The notes under the pieces are model-generated. The model had not been told where the DNA came from. It searched no databases and saw only the letters and a program-made list of their open reading frames with translations. This document shows, piece by piece, positions 15,891 through 23,775 of a stretch of DNA of 64,000 nucleotides. Within the stretch, counting starts at the first letter, position 1. The number at the start of each line of letters is the position of its first letter. The stretch lies in the NCBI GenBank assembly GCA_045615345.1, contig JAZLER010000002.1, forward strand, positions 10,020 to 74,019, in the 5' to 3' direction. The translations under genes and the position numbers were made by a program. This stretch comes from Fumia sp045615345 (lineage in GTDB: Bacteria; Bacillota; Clostridia; Oscillospirales; Ruminococcaceae).

Positions 15891-17144
15891 TTATTCGTAA
15901 AGAGGATATTTATTGCAGAGTGCTTCAACTTTCTTTTTGATTTCTTCTTTGGAGTTGTCAAAGTCGGAAGCTACTTTGTAGATGCATTCGGCAATAACTT
16001 CCATATCTTCTTCCTTGAAGCCTCTTGTTGTAACAGCGGGAGTACCGATACGGATACCGCTTGTGATAAAGGGACTCTGGGGGTCATTGGGAATAGCATT
16101 TTTGTTTGCAGTGATGTAAACTTCATCGAGTTTGTGTTCCATCTCTTTACCTGTGATATTGAAGTTTCTCAGGTCAACAAGCATAAGATGGTTGTCTGTG
16201 CCACCTGATACAAGTTCAAAACCGTATCCAACCAGAGCTTTTGCTAAAGCGGCAGCATTTTTCGCAACCTGCTGCTGATATGCTTTGAATTCGGGTTTGA
16301 GTGCTTCACCCAGGCAAACAGCTTTAGCGGCAATAATGTGCATCAGAGGGCCACCCTGGCAGCCGGGGAAGACAGCCTTGTCAATCTGTTTTGCCAAAGC
16401 TTCTTTACAGAGAATCATACCACCTCTGGGACCGCGGAGTGTCTTATGAGTAGTTGTTGTAACAACATCAGCATAAGGTACGGGTGAGGGGTGAACACCT
16501 GCTGCAACAAGGCCTGCGATATGAGCCATATCCACCATCAGGTATGCGCCACAGGCATCAGCAATTTCTCTGAATTTTTTGAAATCAATTTCTCTGGGAT
16601 ATGCGGAAGCACCTGCTACAATAAGTTTGGGTTTGTGTTCCATTGCAAGGGACATAAGTTTATCGTAATCGATACGATGAGTATCATCATCAATTCCGTA
16701 GGGGATTACATTGTAGTAGCTACCGGACATATTTACGGGGGAACCGTGAGTAAGATGCCCGCCGTGAGCTAAGTTCATACCTAAAATGGTATCACCGGGT
16801 TTTAAAAGTGCAAAGTAAACAGCAAGGTTTGCCTGAGCACCGGAGTGAGGCTGAACATTAGCATGTTCTGCACCGAAAAGTTCTTTTGCGCGATCTCTTG
16901 CAATATCTTCTACGATATCAACGCACTCGCAACCGCCATAGTAACGCTTAGCAGGGTAACCTTCTGCGTATTTGTTTGTGAGCACGGTTCCCATAGCAGC
17001 AAGCACTGCGGGGGAAACGATGTTTTCACTTGCGATAAGCTCAATATTGCGGCGCTGTCTTTTGAGTTCAAGATTCATAGCATCAGCCACGGCACTGTCA
17101 TATTGAGATACAAAACCAATGTTGTCGGGTAAATCCTTGTACAT
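15891..17144 (-). CDS. glyA: Serine hydroxymethyltransferase
   Basis: PLP enzyme that interconverts serine and glycine and charges tetrahydrofolate with a one-carbon unit. 417 aa, with the PLP lysine Lys234 in TTTHKTLRGPRGG, IELIASEN at the N-terminus and HGGHLTHG in the active site. AAAGGAG site before the ATG, own promoter and terminator. Confidence 0.98.
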   Translation of the reverse strand: MYKDLPDNIGFVSQYDSAVADAMNLELKRQRRNIELIASENIVSPAVLAAMGTVLTNKYAEGYPAKRYYGGCECVDIVEDIARDRAKELFGAEHANVQPHSGAQANLAVYFALLKPGDTILGMNLAHGGHLTHGSPVNMSGSYYNVIPYGIDDDTHRIDYDKLMSLAMEHKPKLIVAGASAYPREIDFKKFREIADACGAYLMVDMAHIAGLVAAGVHPSPVPYADVVTTTTHKTLRGPRGGMILCKEALAKQIDKAVFPGCQGGPLMHIIAAKAVCLGEALKPEFKAYQQQVAKNAAALAKALVGYGFELVSGGTDNHLMLVDLRNFNITGKEMEHKLDEVYITANKNAIPNDPQSPFITSGIRIGTPAVTTRGFKEEDMEVIAECIYKVASDFDNSKEEIKKKVEALCNKYPLYE

Positions 17145-17180
17145 TTTAAATTCTCCTTTAACAAATTCATATACTATTTA

Positions 17181-17209
17181 ATTATACATAACATTTTAAC
17201 GCTTTACAA
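17181..17209 (-). promoter_or_regulatory. Sigma-A type promoter of glyA
   Basis: Minus strand TTGTAA, 17 nt, TATAAT. Confidence 0.75.
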
Positions 17210-17238
17210 TACTTTTTTGAAAAAAAGTAAATCTTTTA

Positions 17239-17267
17239 TTGACAAAATCCGATAAAATTTGCATAAT
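17239..17267 (+). promoter_or_regulatory. Sigma-A type promoter of the EEP-fold gene
   Basis: TTGACA, 17 nt, CATAAT. Confidence 0.7.
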
Positions 17268-17300
17268 AGTATATGTACAAAAAATGAAAGAAGAGAAAAA

Positions 17301-18050
17301 ATGAAAAAAATTGCAGTTCTTTTAGCTTGCATAATAGCTTTTCCGTTTCTTACGGGGTTTTCTCCTGAAAATGAAATAACAGTGGCTACATGGAATATCC
17401 TTCACGGAAACGGCGCCATTGAATCGCAGAAACACCAGATAAGACATATGCGTGCCGATGTTGTTGCTTTGCAGGAAGTAGATGAAAAAACCGACCGCGT
17501 AATGGGAAAAAGCTGTCTTGAGGTGCTTTCAAATGGCGTATACCCTTTTAAAAGTTTCGGAAAGGAACAGGATTATAAAAACGGAGAGTTTGGACTGGGC
17601 TTTCTGAGTAAGAATTATCTTTTTAATACCAAAATATCTTTCCCCGAGTATGAGGGCTCTATTGAGCGTGACGGCATTATGAAGGCAACTATCCGAAAAG
17701 ATGGTAAACTTATTTCTGTTTATAATGTTCATTTTTCATATGCGTACTACTGGGTAAGAGAGCGCCAGATGCAACAGGCGGCAGAGATATTTGCAAAAGA
17801 CCCCTGCAAATACAAAATCCTTATGGGCGATTTTAATGTTGAGGACATCAAGGAATTTGATGTTTTCAAGGACTTCAATATTTTAAGTGACTACAAAAAT
17901 CCTATTGAAACCTATAAAGGTGATGACTGGTCCACCAAGTGTATTGACAATATAATTTATTCCGAAAATCTTGTTTTGCAGAAGTATGAAGTTGATGAAA
18001 CTAAATATTCTGATCATAAACCTTTGATTGCAAAATTCAAAATGATATAA
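17301..18050 (+). CDS. Secreted endonuclease/exonuclease/phosphatase-family protein
   Basis: A 249-aa protein with an N-terminal signal peptide (MKKIAVLLACIIAFPFLTGF) and an EEP/DNase I-like fold. Catalytic landmarks: TWNILHGNG (Asn of motif 1), LQEVDE (Glu metal ligand), VYNVHFSY (His), MGDFNVE (Asp/Asn pair) and a final SDHKPL (Asp-His). It may hydrolyse phosphodiesters or phosphoesters outside the membrane; the substrate cannot be read from sequence. The ATG at 17301 is chosen because it starts the signal peptide; a TTG-initiated extension from 17259 overlaps the promoter. Own promoter, stands alone. Confidence 0.88.
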   Translation: MKKIAVLLACIIAFPFLTGFSPENEITVATWNILHGNGAIESQKHQIRHMRADVVALQEVDEKTDRVMGKSCLEVLSNGVYPFKSFGKEQDYKNGEFGLGFLSKNYLFNTKISFPEYEGSIERDGIMKATIRKDGKLISVYNVHFSYAYYWVRERQMQQAAEIFAKDPCKYKILMGDFNVEDIKEFDVFKDFNILSDYKNPIETYKGDDWSTKCIDNIIYSENLVLQKYEVDETKYSDHKPLIAKFKMI

Positions 18051-18076
18051 AATTTTAAAAAAATTCAAATAAGTAC

Positions 18077-18105
18077 TTGCTATTTTTAAAATAATATGCT
18101 ATACT
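18077..18105 (+). promoter_or_regulatory. Sigma-A type promoter of secG
   Basis: TTGCTA, 17 nt, TATACT. Confidence 0.65.
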
Positions 18106-18171
18106 AACATAGTTATCTTGAAAAATTATCTATTTTAATGATAAAAAATAATATCGGAGGGTAAAATAATC

Positions 18172-18423
18172 ATGAATGTAATTGAAATTGTATGTGGAGT
18201 TTTATTGTTGGTAGCTTGTCTTGTTCTCATCGTTTTGGTAATGATGCAGGAAGGCAAACAGGGAATGAGTCAGTCTTTGGGCGGTGGCTCTTCCGATTCT
18301 TATTTGGATAAAAACAGCGGACGTACACTTGATGCAGTTCTTGCTAAGATTACAAAGATTGCTGCTATTGCTTTCTTCGTACTTACAATTGTTGTTACTG
18401 TTGTTGCTGTTTACAACAAATAA
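18172..18423 (+). CDS. secG: Protein translocase subunit SecG
   Basis: Small subunit of the SecYEG translocon. 83 aa with two membrane helices (about 5-23 and 58-80) and the SecG loop KQGMSQSLGGGSSDSYL. The CGGAGGG site precedes the ATG. A terminator separates it from rnr, but the secG-rnr order is the one known from Bacillus and Clostridia. Confidence 0.95.
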   Translation: MNVIEIVCGVLLLVACLVLIVLVMMQEGKQGMSQSLGGGSSDSYLDKNSGRTLDAVLAKITKIAAIAFFVLTIVVTVVAVYNK

Positions 18424-18435
18424 AAAGTTAAGAGT

Positions 18436-18464
18436 AAAGCCCTGCGTTTTCGCAGGGCTTTTTG
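18436..18464 (+). terminator. Terminator or attenuator between secG and rnr
   Basis: 11-bp stem AAAGCCCTGCG / CGCAGGGCTTT with a TTTT loop, followed by TTGTTTTG. rnr has no other obvious promoter, so partial read-through is likely. Confidence 0.85.
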
Positions 18465-18482
18465 TTTTGTAAAGGAGTTTTA

Positions 18483-20582
18483 ATGTTTAAAGAAGAAATA
18501 GTTTCAGAGCTTTTAAAGAGGTCAGGAAGGAAAGGCTTAACTTTCAAAGACCTTATGATTAAAAGCAAAACTAAAAGAGATGAATCAAACTTTTTAAGAG
18601 AGTGTTTATATAACTTAAAGCAAAAAGGTGAAATCACCGAGAAAAAAGGGAGATTTTATCTTGCACGCAAAAAATCTCTCTTTAAAGCGTTCATCAAAAG
18701 AATTCATAACACCTATGCTTTTGCGGAACTTGAAACAGGTGAGGAGATTTTTATCCCCGGAAGAAAGCTTAAAGGAGCGATTACGGGGGATGTTGTTCTG
18801 CTTCATATTATGAACGGCAGAAGCGGAAACTTAAAAGAGGGCGAAGTTGTGTCCTTTGTGGAAACTTCAAAGCCCGAGCTTTGCGGTGTTGTGAAGTTTT
18901 CAAGAGGAAGACCATACTTTATTCCTGACGGAATGGAAAGCATTATGGTACCCATTGAGGGCAAAATGTATAAGTTTTCCGATGGCGACAAAATTATGGT
19001 AAAGGTTATAAAACGCGGTGAATTTCATCGTGATATGAGGGTTAAGGCAATAGGAAATTTCGGCAATTCAGAGAAAGCGCTTGTCTGTTGTGAGGCGATT
19101 TTGCATTCAAACGGAATAACACCTGAATTTCCCGAAGAAGTTAAGTCGGAAGCTTTATATCTTCATTCTAAAGGGATTGCTGAGAAAGATTTCATCTATC
19201 GTGAGGATTTAAGAAACAGGATTATTTTTACAATTGACGGTGCAGATTCAAAGGACCTTGACGATGCTGTAAGTATAGAGAAATACGATGATTTTTATAT
19301 CCTTGGGGTGCATATTGCCGATGTTTCGCATTATGTGAGGGAGAAGTCAAACCTTGATAATGAAGCGTTAAAAAGAGGTACGAGTATTTATTATGCAAAC
19401 AAGGTTATCCCGATGCTTCCCAAAGAGCTTTCAAATGGTATTTGTTCTTTAAATCCCAATGAAGACAGGCTCAGCTTTTCAGCAATTATTACTTTGTCAC
19501 CTGACGGAAAAATAATTGATTATGATTTCAAAAAGACGGTAATCCGCTCAAGGGTTAAAGGCGTGTATTCCGAAATAAATGACATTCTTTCAGGTAATGC
19601 AACCGAAGAAATCTCAGAAAAATACAGGGAAGTTTTACCGCAGATTTCTGTGATGAAAGAGCTTTCCGATATCCTTTACAAAAATCGTAAAGAAAGAGGA
19701 ACGCCCGATATTGAAACTGTTGAAAGCAAAATTATTGCCGACAGTTATGATAATATCACAGACATTTTGCCGAGGGTTCAGGGCGAATCCGAAAAGATTA
19801 TCGAGGAGTTTATGCTCACTGCAAATGAAGCTGCGGCAACGCTTGCCAAACGCCTTGAAATTCCTTTTGTATATAGAATTCACGAGCCACCCGAAGAGGA
19901 TAAGCTGAATACCCTGAAAGATGCCCTTAAAGCTCTCGGCAAGAAAGTTGAGTTCAAGGAAAATCCCGAACCCTCCGCTCTGGCGAAGATTTTAGATGAG
20001 GTAAGAAACGATGATATATACCCGATTATAAACCGTCAGCTTCTGCGCGCAATGTCCAAGGCAAAATATAACGAAAATCCTGTCGGCCATTATGGTCTGG
20101 CGCTTGCTGACTATGCTCATTTCACATCCCCTATAAGAAGATACCCTGACCTTGTAATTCACAGAGTTTTAACCGATGTTGTAACCAAAAAGCGCCCCGT
20201 CAAAGAAATAAAATCAAAATATGCGGAGTTTTGCAAAAAAGCCGCATCGCTTTCTACCGATGCAGAAATCAGAGCTGTCAATATTGAACGCGATTGTGAG
20301 GATTGCTGTAAGGCTGAGTTTATGAAATCAAAACTTGGCGAAGTGTTTGAAGGTATGATAACTTCTGTTACTTCCTTTGGTTTTTATGTTATGCTCGGTA
20401 ACAGTGTAGAGGGGCTTGTGAGAATAGAGTCATTGCCTGTGGGCGACTGGTTCTACGATGGACTTATGGAAATAAAAGAGTATTACGGAAATACTGCTTA
20501 CAGAGTGGGCGACAAGGTTACGGTTGTCTGTGTTGGTGCATCGGTTAATGACGGACAGATAGACTTTGAAATCGTTGAGTAA
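18483..20582 (+). CDS. rnr: Ribonuclease R
   Basis: Processive 3'-5' exoribonuclease that can digest structured RNA. 699 aa: N-terminal helix-turn-helix-like region (residues 5-60), cold-shock domains (about 75-210), the RNB catalytic domain with the Asp cluster in DSKDLDDAVS, and a C-terminal S1 domain (about 615-699). The Lys-rich tail found in E. coli RNase R is missing, so the enzyme is short but complete. Start ATG 18483 follows AAAGGAG; the extension from 18462 lies in the terminator. smpB and tmRNA, which often follow, are not here. Confidence 0.95.
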   Translation: MFKEEIVSELLKRSGRKGLTFKDLMIKSKTKRDESNFLRECLYNLKQKGEITEKKGRFYLARKKSLFKAFIKRIHNTYAFAELETGEEIFIPGRKLKGAITGDVVLLHIMNGRSGNLKEGEVVSFVETSKPELCGVVKFSRGRPYFIPDGMESIMVPIEGKMYKFSDGDKIMVKVIKRGEFHRDMRVKAIGNFGNSEKALVCCEAILHSNGITPEFPEEVKSEALYLHSKGIAEKDFIYREDLRNRIIFTIDGADSKDLDDAVSIEKYDDFYILGVHIADVSHYVREKSNLDNEALKRGTSIYYANKVIPMLPKELSNGICSLNPNEDRLSFSAIITLSPDGKIIDYDFKKTVIRSRVKGVYSEINDILSGNATEEISEKYREVLPQISVMKELSDILYKNRKERGTPDIETVESKIIADSYDNITDILPRVQGESEKIIEEFMLTANEAAATLAKRLEIPFVYRIHEPPEEDKLNTLKDALKALGKKVEFKENPEPSALAKILDEVRNDDIYPIINRQLLRAMSKAKYNENPVGHYGLALADYAHFTSPIRRYPDLVIHRVLTDVVTKKRPVKEIKSKYAEFCKKAASLSTDAEIRAVNIERDCEDCCKAEFMKSKLGEVFEGMITSVTSFGFYVMLGNSVEGLVRIESLPVGDWFYDGLMEIKEYYGNTAYRVGDKVTVVCVGASVNDGQIDFEIVE

Positions 20583-20638
20583 AAACTGAAAAACAGCGAA
20601 AAACGGCAAAAATAAATGATTTAAAGAGATATTGGCTA

Positions 20639-20667
20639 TTTACTTTTTATAAAAATTCAAGTAAAAT
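20639..20667 (+). promoter_or_regulatory. Sigma-A type promoter of the CNNM-family gene
   Basis: TTTACT, 17 nt, TAAAAT, leading into a structured 5' leader. Confidence 0.55.
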
Positions 20668-20676
20668 AATGCTAAG

Positions 20677-20719
20677 GCTTTTACCGGCCCATAGTAAAAG
20701 CTTAAAAATATTTGTGGGC
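20677..20719 (+). ncRNA. Possible H-type pseudoknot leader of the CNNM-family gene
   Basis: An 8-bp perfect stem GCTTTTAC (20677-20684) / GTAAAAGC (20694-20701) has a 9-nt loop that contains GCCCA (20687-20691). After an A/T-rich linker, TGGGC (20715-20719) can pair with that loop. Stem, loop helix and A-rich linker give the topology of small pseudoknot riboswitches. No known class is recognised. Confidence 0.35.
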
Positions 20720-20740
20720 AGAAAGGTCATGGGAATTTAA

Positions 20741-22084
20741 ATGGACAGTATAGGGGACTTGTTACTTAGTCTTGTCATTCTTGTATTGTTGGTTGGAGTT
20801 AATGCATTTTTTGCTATGAGTGAGCTTGCGATTATTTCTGTAAACTCCAAAAAAATCGAGAGGATTGCAGAAAGCGGAAGCAAAAAGGCAAAACATCTTT
20901 TGGAGCTTGTTTCCTCAGAATCAAGCTTTCTTGCTACCATTCAGGTAGGTGTTACCCTGTCGGGATTTCTGTCATCGGCTGTTGCTGCTGATAAATTCGC
21001 AGGAATTTTAGCGGAGGCGTTGAGCTTTTTGCCGGTAACCAAAAGCCTTATCAGCGGTGTTTCACTCGTAGTAATCACTTTGATTTTATCATATTTCACA
21101 CTTATTTTCGGTGAGCTTGTTCCGAAAAGAGTTGCTATGAAAAACCCTGAGAGGATCGCATTCAAAGTTGCAAATCCTGTCTGGGGCTTCAGCAAGGTTA
21201 TGAAGTTTTTCGTGGCGTTTTTAGCGGCAAGCACAAACGGTGTTTTGAAGCTTATCGGTCTTGGCGGTAAGGACACCGAAGAAGCCGTTACCGAAGAAGA
21301 TATTATGTTGCTTGTCGATGAGGGCGAGGAAACGGGTGCTATTGAACAGCACGAAAAGGATATGATTGAAAATATCCTGCAGTTTGACGATAAAGATGTC
21401 AAAGAAATTATGACACCCCGTCCCGATATGGTTATGCTTTCTTATGAAAGCACCGTTGAAGAAGCACTTAATCTGGTGCGTGAAGAAGGATTTTCCCGTA
21501 TCCCTGTTTACCGCAAGGACTTTGACGATATCATCGGTATTGTCTATGTAAAAGACCTTATCGAGGAGTTTTTGGACGGTAAAAAAGAAAAGACAGTTGA
21601 AAATCTTCTGAGAAAACCTATCTATGTTCCTGAAAGTAAGCTTTGCAGTAAGCTTTTAAAAGAGCTTCAGGAAGAAAAAATTCATATCGCCATCGTTATC
21701 GATGAGTATGGTGGTACTTCAGGGCTTGTTACTATGGAGGACTTACTTGAAAGTATTGTCGGCGAAATCGAGGACGAGATGGACGAAGAAGAAAAGGAAA
21801 TCGAGGAAATCTCGGAAGATACCTATATGGTAGACGGTAAAACCTCTATCGAAAAACTTGAAAAAGAGCTTGGAATTACACTTCCCGTGGAAGAGGGTTT
21901 TGATAGTGATACCGTAGCGGGTTGGGTACTCGAACATCTTGAAACTATCCCCGAAGAGGGCGAAAAAATAGTTTTACCCGTTGAAAACGGATTTGAGGTT
22001 TCGGTTGAGGAAATGGACGAACACAGAATTTCCAAAGTCTTAATCCGCAAAACTGAAATCCCTGAAGAAAAAACTGAAGAATAA
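20741..22084 (+). CDS. CNNM/CorC-type (HlyC/TlyC) membrane protein with CBS pair
   Basis: 447-aa integral membrane protein of the hemolysin C/CorC family, whose characterised members take part in magnesium or cobalt transport (for example MpfA in Firmicutes). Domain order: CNNM membrane domain with four hydrophobic segments (residues 1-165), acidic linker, CBS pair (about 210-340, IMTPRPDM and IPVYRKD, then IVIDEYGGTSGLVTMEDLLE), very acidic stretch (EDEMDEEEKEIEE), and CorC_HlyC domain (about 360-440). The membrane topology supports a transport-related role rather than a haemolysin. The start has only a weak TGGGA site. Confidence 0.92.
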   Translation: MDSIGDLLLSLVILVLLVGVNAFFAMSELAIISVNSKKIERIAESGSKKAKHLLELVSSESSFLATIQVGVTLSGFLSSAVAADKFAGILAEALSFLPVTKSLISGVSLVVITLILSYFTLIFGELVPKRVAMKNPERIAFKVANPVWGFSKVMKFFVAFLAASTNGVLKLIGLGGKDTEEAVTEEDIMLLVDEGEETGAIEQHEKDMIENILQFDDKDVKEIMTPRPDMVMLSYESTVEEALNLVREEGFSRIPVYRKDFDDIIGIVYVKDLIEEFLDGKKEKTVENLLRKPIYVPESKLCSKLLKELQEEKIHIAIVIDEYGGTSGLVTMEDLLESIVGEIEDEMDEEEKEIEEISEDTYMVDGKTSIEKLEKELGITLPVEEGFDSDTVAGWVLEHLETIPEEGEKIVLPVENGFEVSVEEMDEHRISKVLIRKTEIPEEKTEE

Positions 22085-22086
22085 CC

Positions 22087-22123
22087 AAAAAAGGACAATG
22101 CATTTTGCATTGTCCTTTTTTTT
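22087..22123 (+). terminator. Terminator after the CNNM-family gene
   Basis: Stem AAAGGACAATGCA / TGCATTGTCCTTT with a TTT loop and an eight-T tail. Confidence 0.9.
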
Positions 22124-22125
22124 AT

Positions 22126-22336
22126 AGGCTTCTCCTTGAGGATTGCGAAGCAATGGGCTCGGTAGTGAATAACAGTCTGGTGGACTGTTAGAGCCGAGCC
22201 GTGGCCCGAGTCGCAACGAGGGAGGCTCCGCCGTAGGCGGTGGTGAGGTGTAGATTGCGTAGCGATCGTTATTTATTCTCCACCTCATCCGAGTTTTGCC
22301 GATGGCAAAACCCACCTTCCCCTCAAGGTGAAGGCT
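22126..22336. mobile_element. MITE-like palindromic element, 211 bp
   Basis: Terminal inverted repeats of 16 bp with two mismatches (AGGCTTCTCCTTGAGG at 22126-22141; CCTCAAGGTGAAGGCT at 22321-22336) and a 5-bp direct repeat TTTAT on each side (22121-22125, 22337-22341), a possible target duplication though AT-rich. Inside are further palindromes: GGCTCGG...CCGAGCC around AACAGTC/GACTGTT, GGTGAGGTG against CCACCTCATCC, and GTTTTGCC/GGCAAAAC. No open reading frame of note. This fills most of the 303-bp gap between the CNNM-family and XRE genes. Confidence 0.7.
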
Positions 22337-22387
22337 TTTATTCTTATAACAAAAACCTGCAAGCTGACTAAACTTACAGGTTTATTT

Positions 22388-22594
22388 TTATGCATTTTTC
22401 TTAAATTCAATAATATCTGAAATGTCACAGTTAAGAACTGTGCAGATGCGTTCTAAAACAAAACTGTCATATCTTGTCACCTTGTTTTTATAATAATTAT
22501 CAATGATTTGATACTGTATTCCTGTTTGTTTGGCTAAGAAATATCTTGAAATTTTATTTTTATCCAAATATTCTTTCAGTGTTAATCTTATCAT
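22388..22594 (-). CDS. XRE-family helix-turn-helix protein, likely controller of the adjacent methyltransferase/nuclease pair
   Basis: 68-aa Cro/CI-type protein: KEYLDKNKISRYFLAKQTGI and QYQIIDNYYKNK form the helix-turn-helix, then ICTVLNCDISDIIEF. Size and divergent position resemble the C (controller) proteins of restriction-modification systems. GGGGGTG site before the ATG. Promoters of this gene and of the methyltransferase overlap at their -35 elements. Confidence 0.8.
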   Translation of the reverse strand: MIRLTLKEYLDKNKISRYFLAKQTGIQYQIIDNYYKNKVTRYDSFVLERICTVLNCDISDIIEFKKNA

Positions 22595-22606
22595 TAAAAC
22601 ACCCCC

Positions 22607-22665
22607 GAATATATTTTATTAAAGATATATTTTGTTGACAATTTTCTTATTTAAATATATATTTG
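22607..22665. promoter_or_regulatory. Divergent promoter and operator-like repeats of the R-M-like island
   Basis: Plus-strand promoter TTGACA (22635-22640), 17 nt, TATATT (22658-22663). Minus-strand TTGTCA (22641-22636) with TAATAA 16 nt away. The two -35 hexamers overlap. ATATATTT-type repeats are at 22607-22615, 22625-22633 and 22657-22665; the last overlaps the plus-strand -10. AT richness makes chance repeats possible. Confidence 0.55.
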
Positions 22666-22716
22666 TATACATATATAGTTAAACAAGTGTATAAATTTGA
22701 AAATTGGGGGAGTAAA

Positions 22717-23775
22717 ATGTCAAGTAATAGTAATTTGCTTAAAGCAAACAAAGAGAAAAACGACGAGTTTTACACACAACTTTCCGACATTGAGGCAGAA
22801 CTTAAGCATTACAGACAACATTTTAAAGGAAAAACAGTTTTTTGCAATTGTGATGACCCGTATGAAAGCAACTTTTTTAAATACTTTGCAATGAATTTTA
22901 ATTTTCTGGGACTTAAAAAACTTATTGCAACCTGTTACAGCGGATCGCCTGTGGTGGGGGAAGAACTTTCTCAGCTTTCATTGTTTAATATTTTACCGTC
23001 CGAAGAAAATATACCGCAAAAGTTTCCGTATAAGATTGAGATAACAGAAGTTAACGATACAAATAATGATGGTGCCATTGACCTTGCTGATGTTGAGTAT
23101 TTAATAAAAAATAATAAGAATGTCTTATCGTTGCTTAAAGGAAATGGGGATTTCAGGTCAGAAGAATGTATCAAGATTTTGAAAGAGGTTGATATTGTTG
23201 TTACAAATCCGCCATTTTCGTTATTTCGCGAATATGTGGCTTTGCTTATTGAACATGACAAAAAGTTTATAATTATTGGTAATCAAAATAATATTACATA
23301 TAAAGAAATTTTTCCTCTTTTGAAGGATAATAAGATTTGGCTTGGAAATCATTGCGGTGATATGGCTTTTACCGTCCCCGAATATTATGAGGAAAGAGAA
23401 ACACGGTTTTGGGTAGATGGCAGAGGTCAGAAATGGAGAAGTTTAGGGAATATTTGTTGGTATACAAATCTTGACCACAAAAAAAGGCACGAGGAACTTG
23501 AGTTGTATAAAAAATATACTCCGGAAGAATATCCACAATATGACAACTATAACGCTATAAATGTGGACAAGGTAGCAGAAATCCCAGATGACTATAACGA
23601 TGCTATGGGCGTACCTATAACATTTCTTGATAAATATAATCCTGAACAGTTTGAAATTATAGGACTTGATAGGTATACAGTTCCCAAAAATTTGTTAGTG
23701 GGTGGCAGGGTTGCTATCGGCGGAAAACCCAAGTATGCACGAATTTTGATTAGGAGAAAACAAAATGGACATTAA
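22717..23775 (+). CDS. EcoRI-type adenine-specific DNA methyltransferase
   Basis: 352-aa putative N6-adenine DNA methyltransferase of the M.EcoRI family. The catalytic motif IV NPPF is at about 164-167 (VVTNPPFS). Other family landmarks are NDEFYTQ near the N-terminus, CNCDDPYES (SAM-binding region) and GDFRSEEC before motif IV. Start ATG 22717 follows GGGGGAG; the TTG-initiated extension from 22663 overlaps the promoter. The downstream DUF262-HNH gene starts 11 nt before this stop, so the two are coupled. In a restriction setting this enzyme would protect host DNA. Recognition sequence unknown. Confidence 0.88.
   Translation: MSSNSNLLKANKEKNDEFYTQLSDIEAELKHYRQHFKGKTVFCNCDDPYESNFFKYFAMNFNFLGLKKLIATCYSGSPVVGEELSQLSLFNILPSEENIPQKFPYKIEITEVNDTNNDGAIDLADVEYLIKNNKNVLSLLKGNGDFRSEECIKILKEVDIVVTNPPFSLFREYVALLIEHDKKFIIIGNQNNITYKEIFPLLKDNKIWLGNHCGDMAFTVPEYYEERETRFWVDGRGQKWRSLGNICWYTNLDHKKRHEELELYKKYTPEEYPQYDNYNAINVDKVAEIPDDYNDAMGVPITFLDKYNPEQFEIIGLDRYTVPKNLLVGGRVAIGGKPKYARILIRRKQNGH

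Noticed and set aside
20741..22084. Haemolysin role for the CNNM/CorC-type protein
   Set aside because: The haemolysin name comes from early family members; the domain set points to ion transport.
22621..22680. AT-rich tract as a replication origin or attachment site
   Set aside because: Explained by two overlapping promoters and operator-like repeats; no DnaA-box cluster, integrase or tRNA end is present.
23047..23100. EF-hand or dockerin-like segment NDTNNDGAIDLADVEYL in the methyltransferase
   Set aside because: Single copy inside the methylase fold and not at a terminus; to my recollection it resembles a normal part of EcoRI-type methylases.
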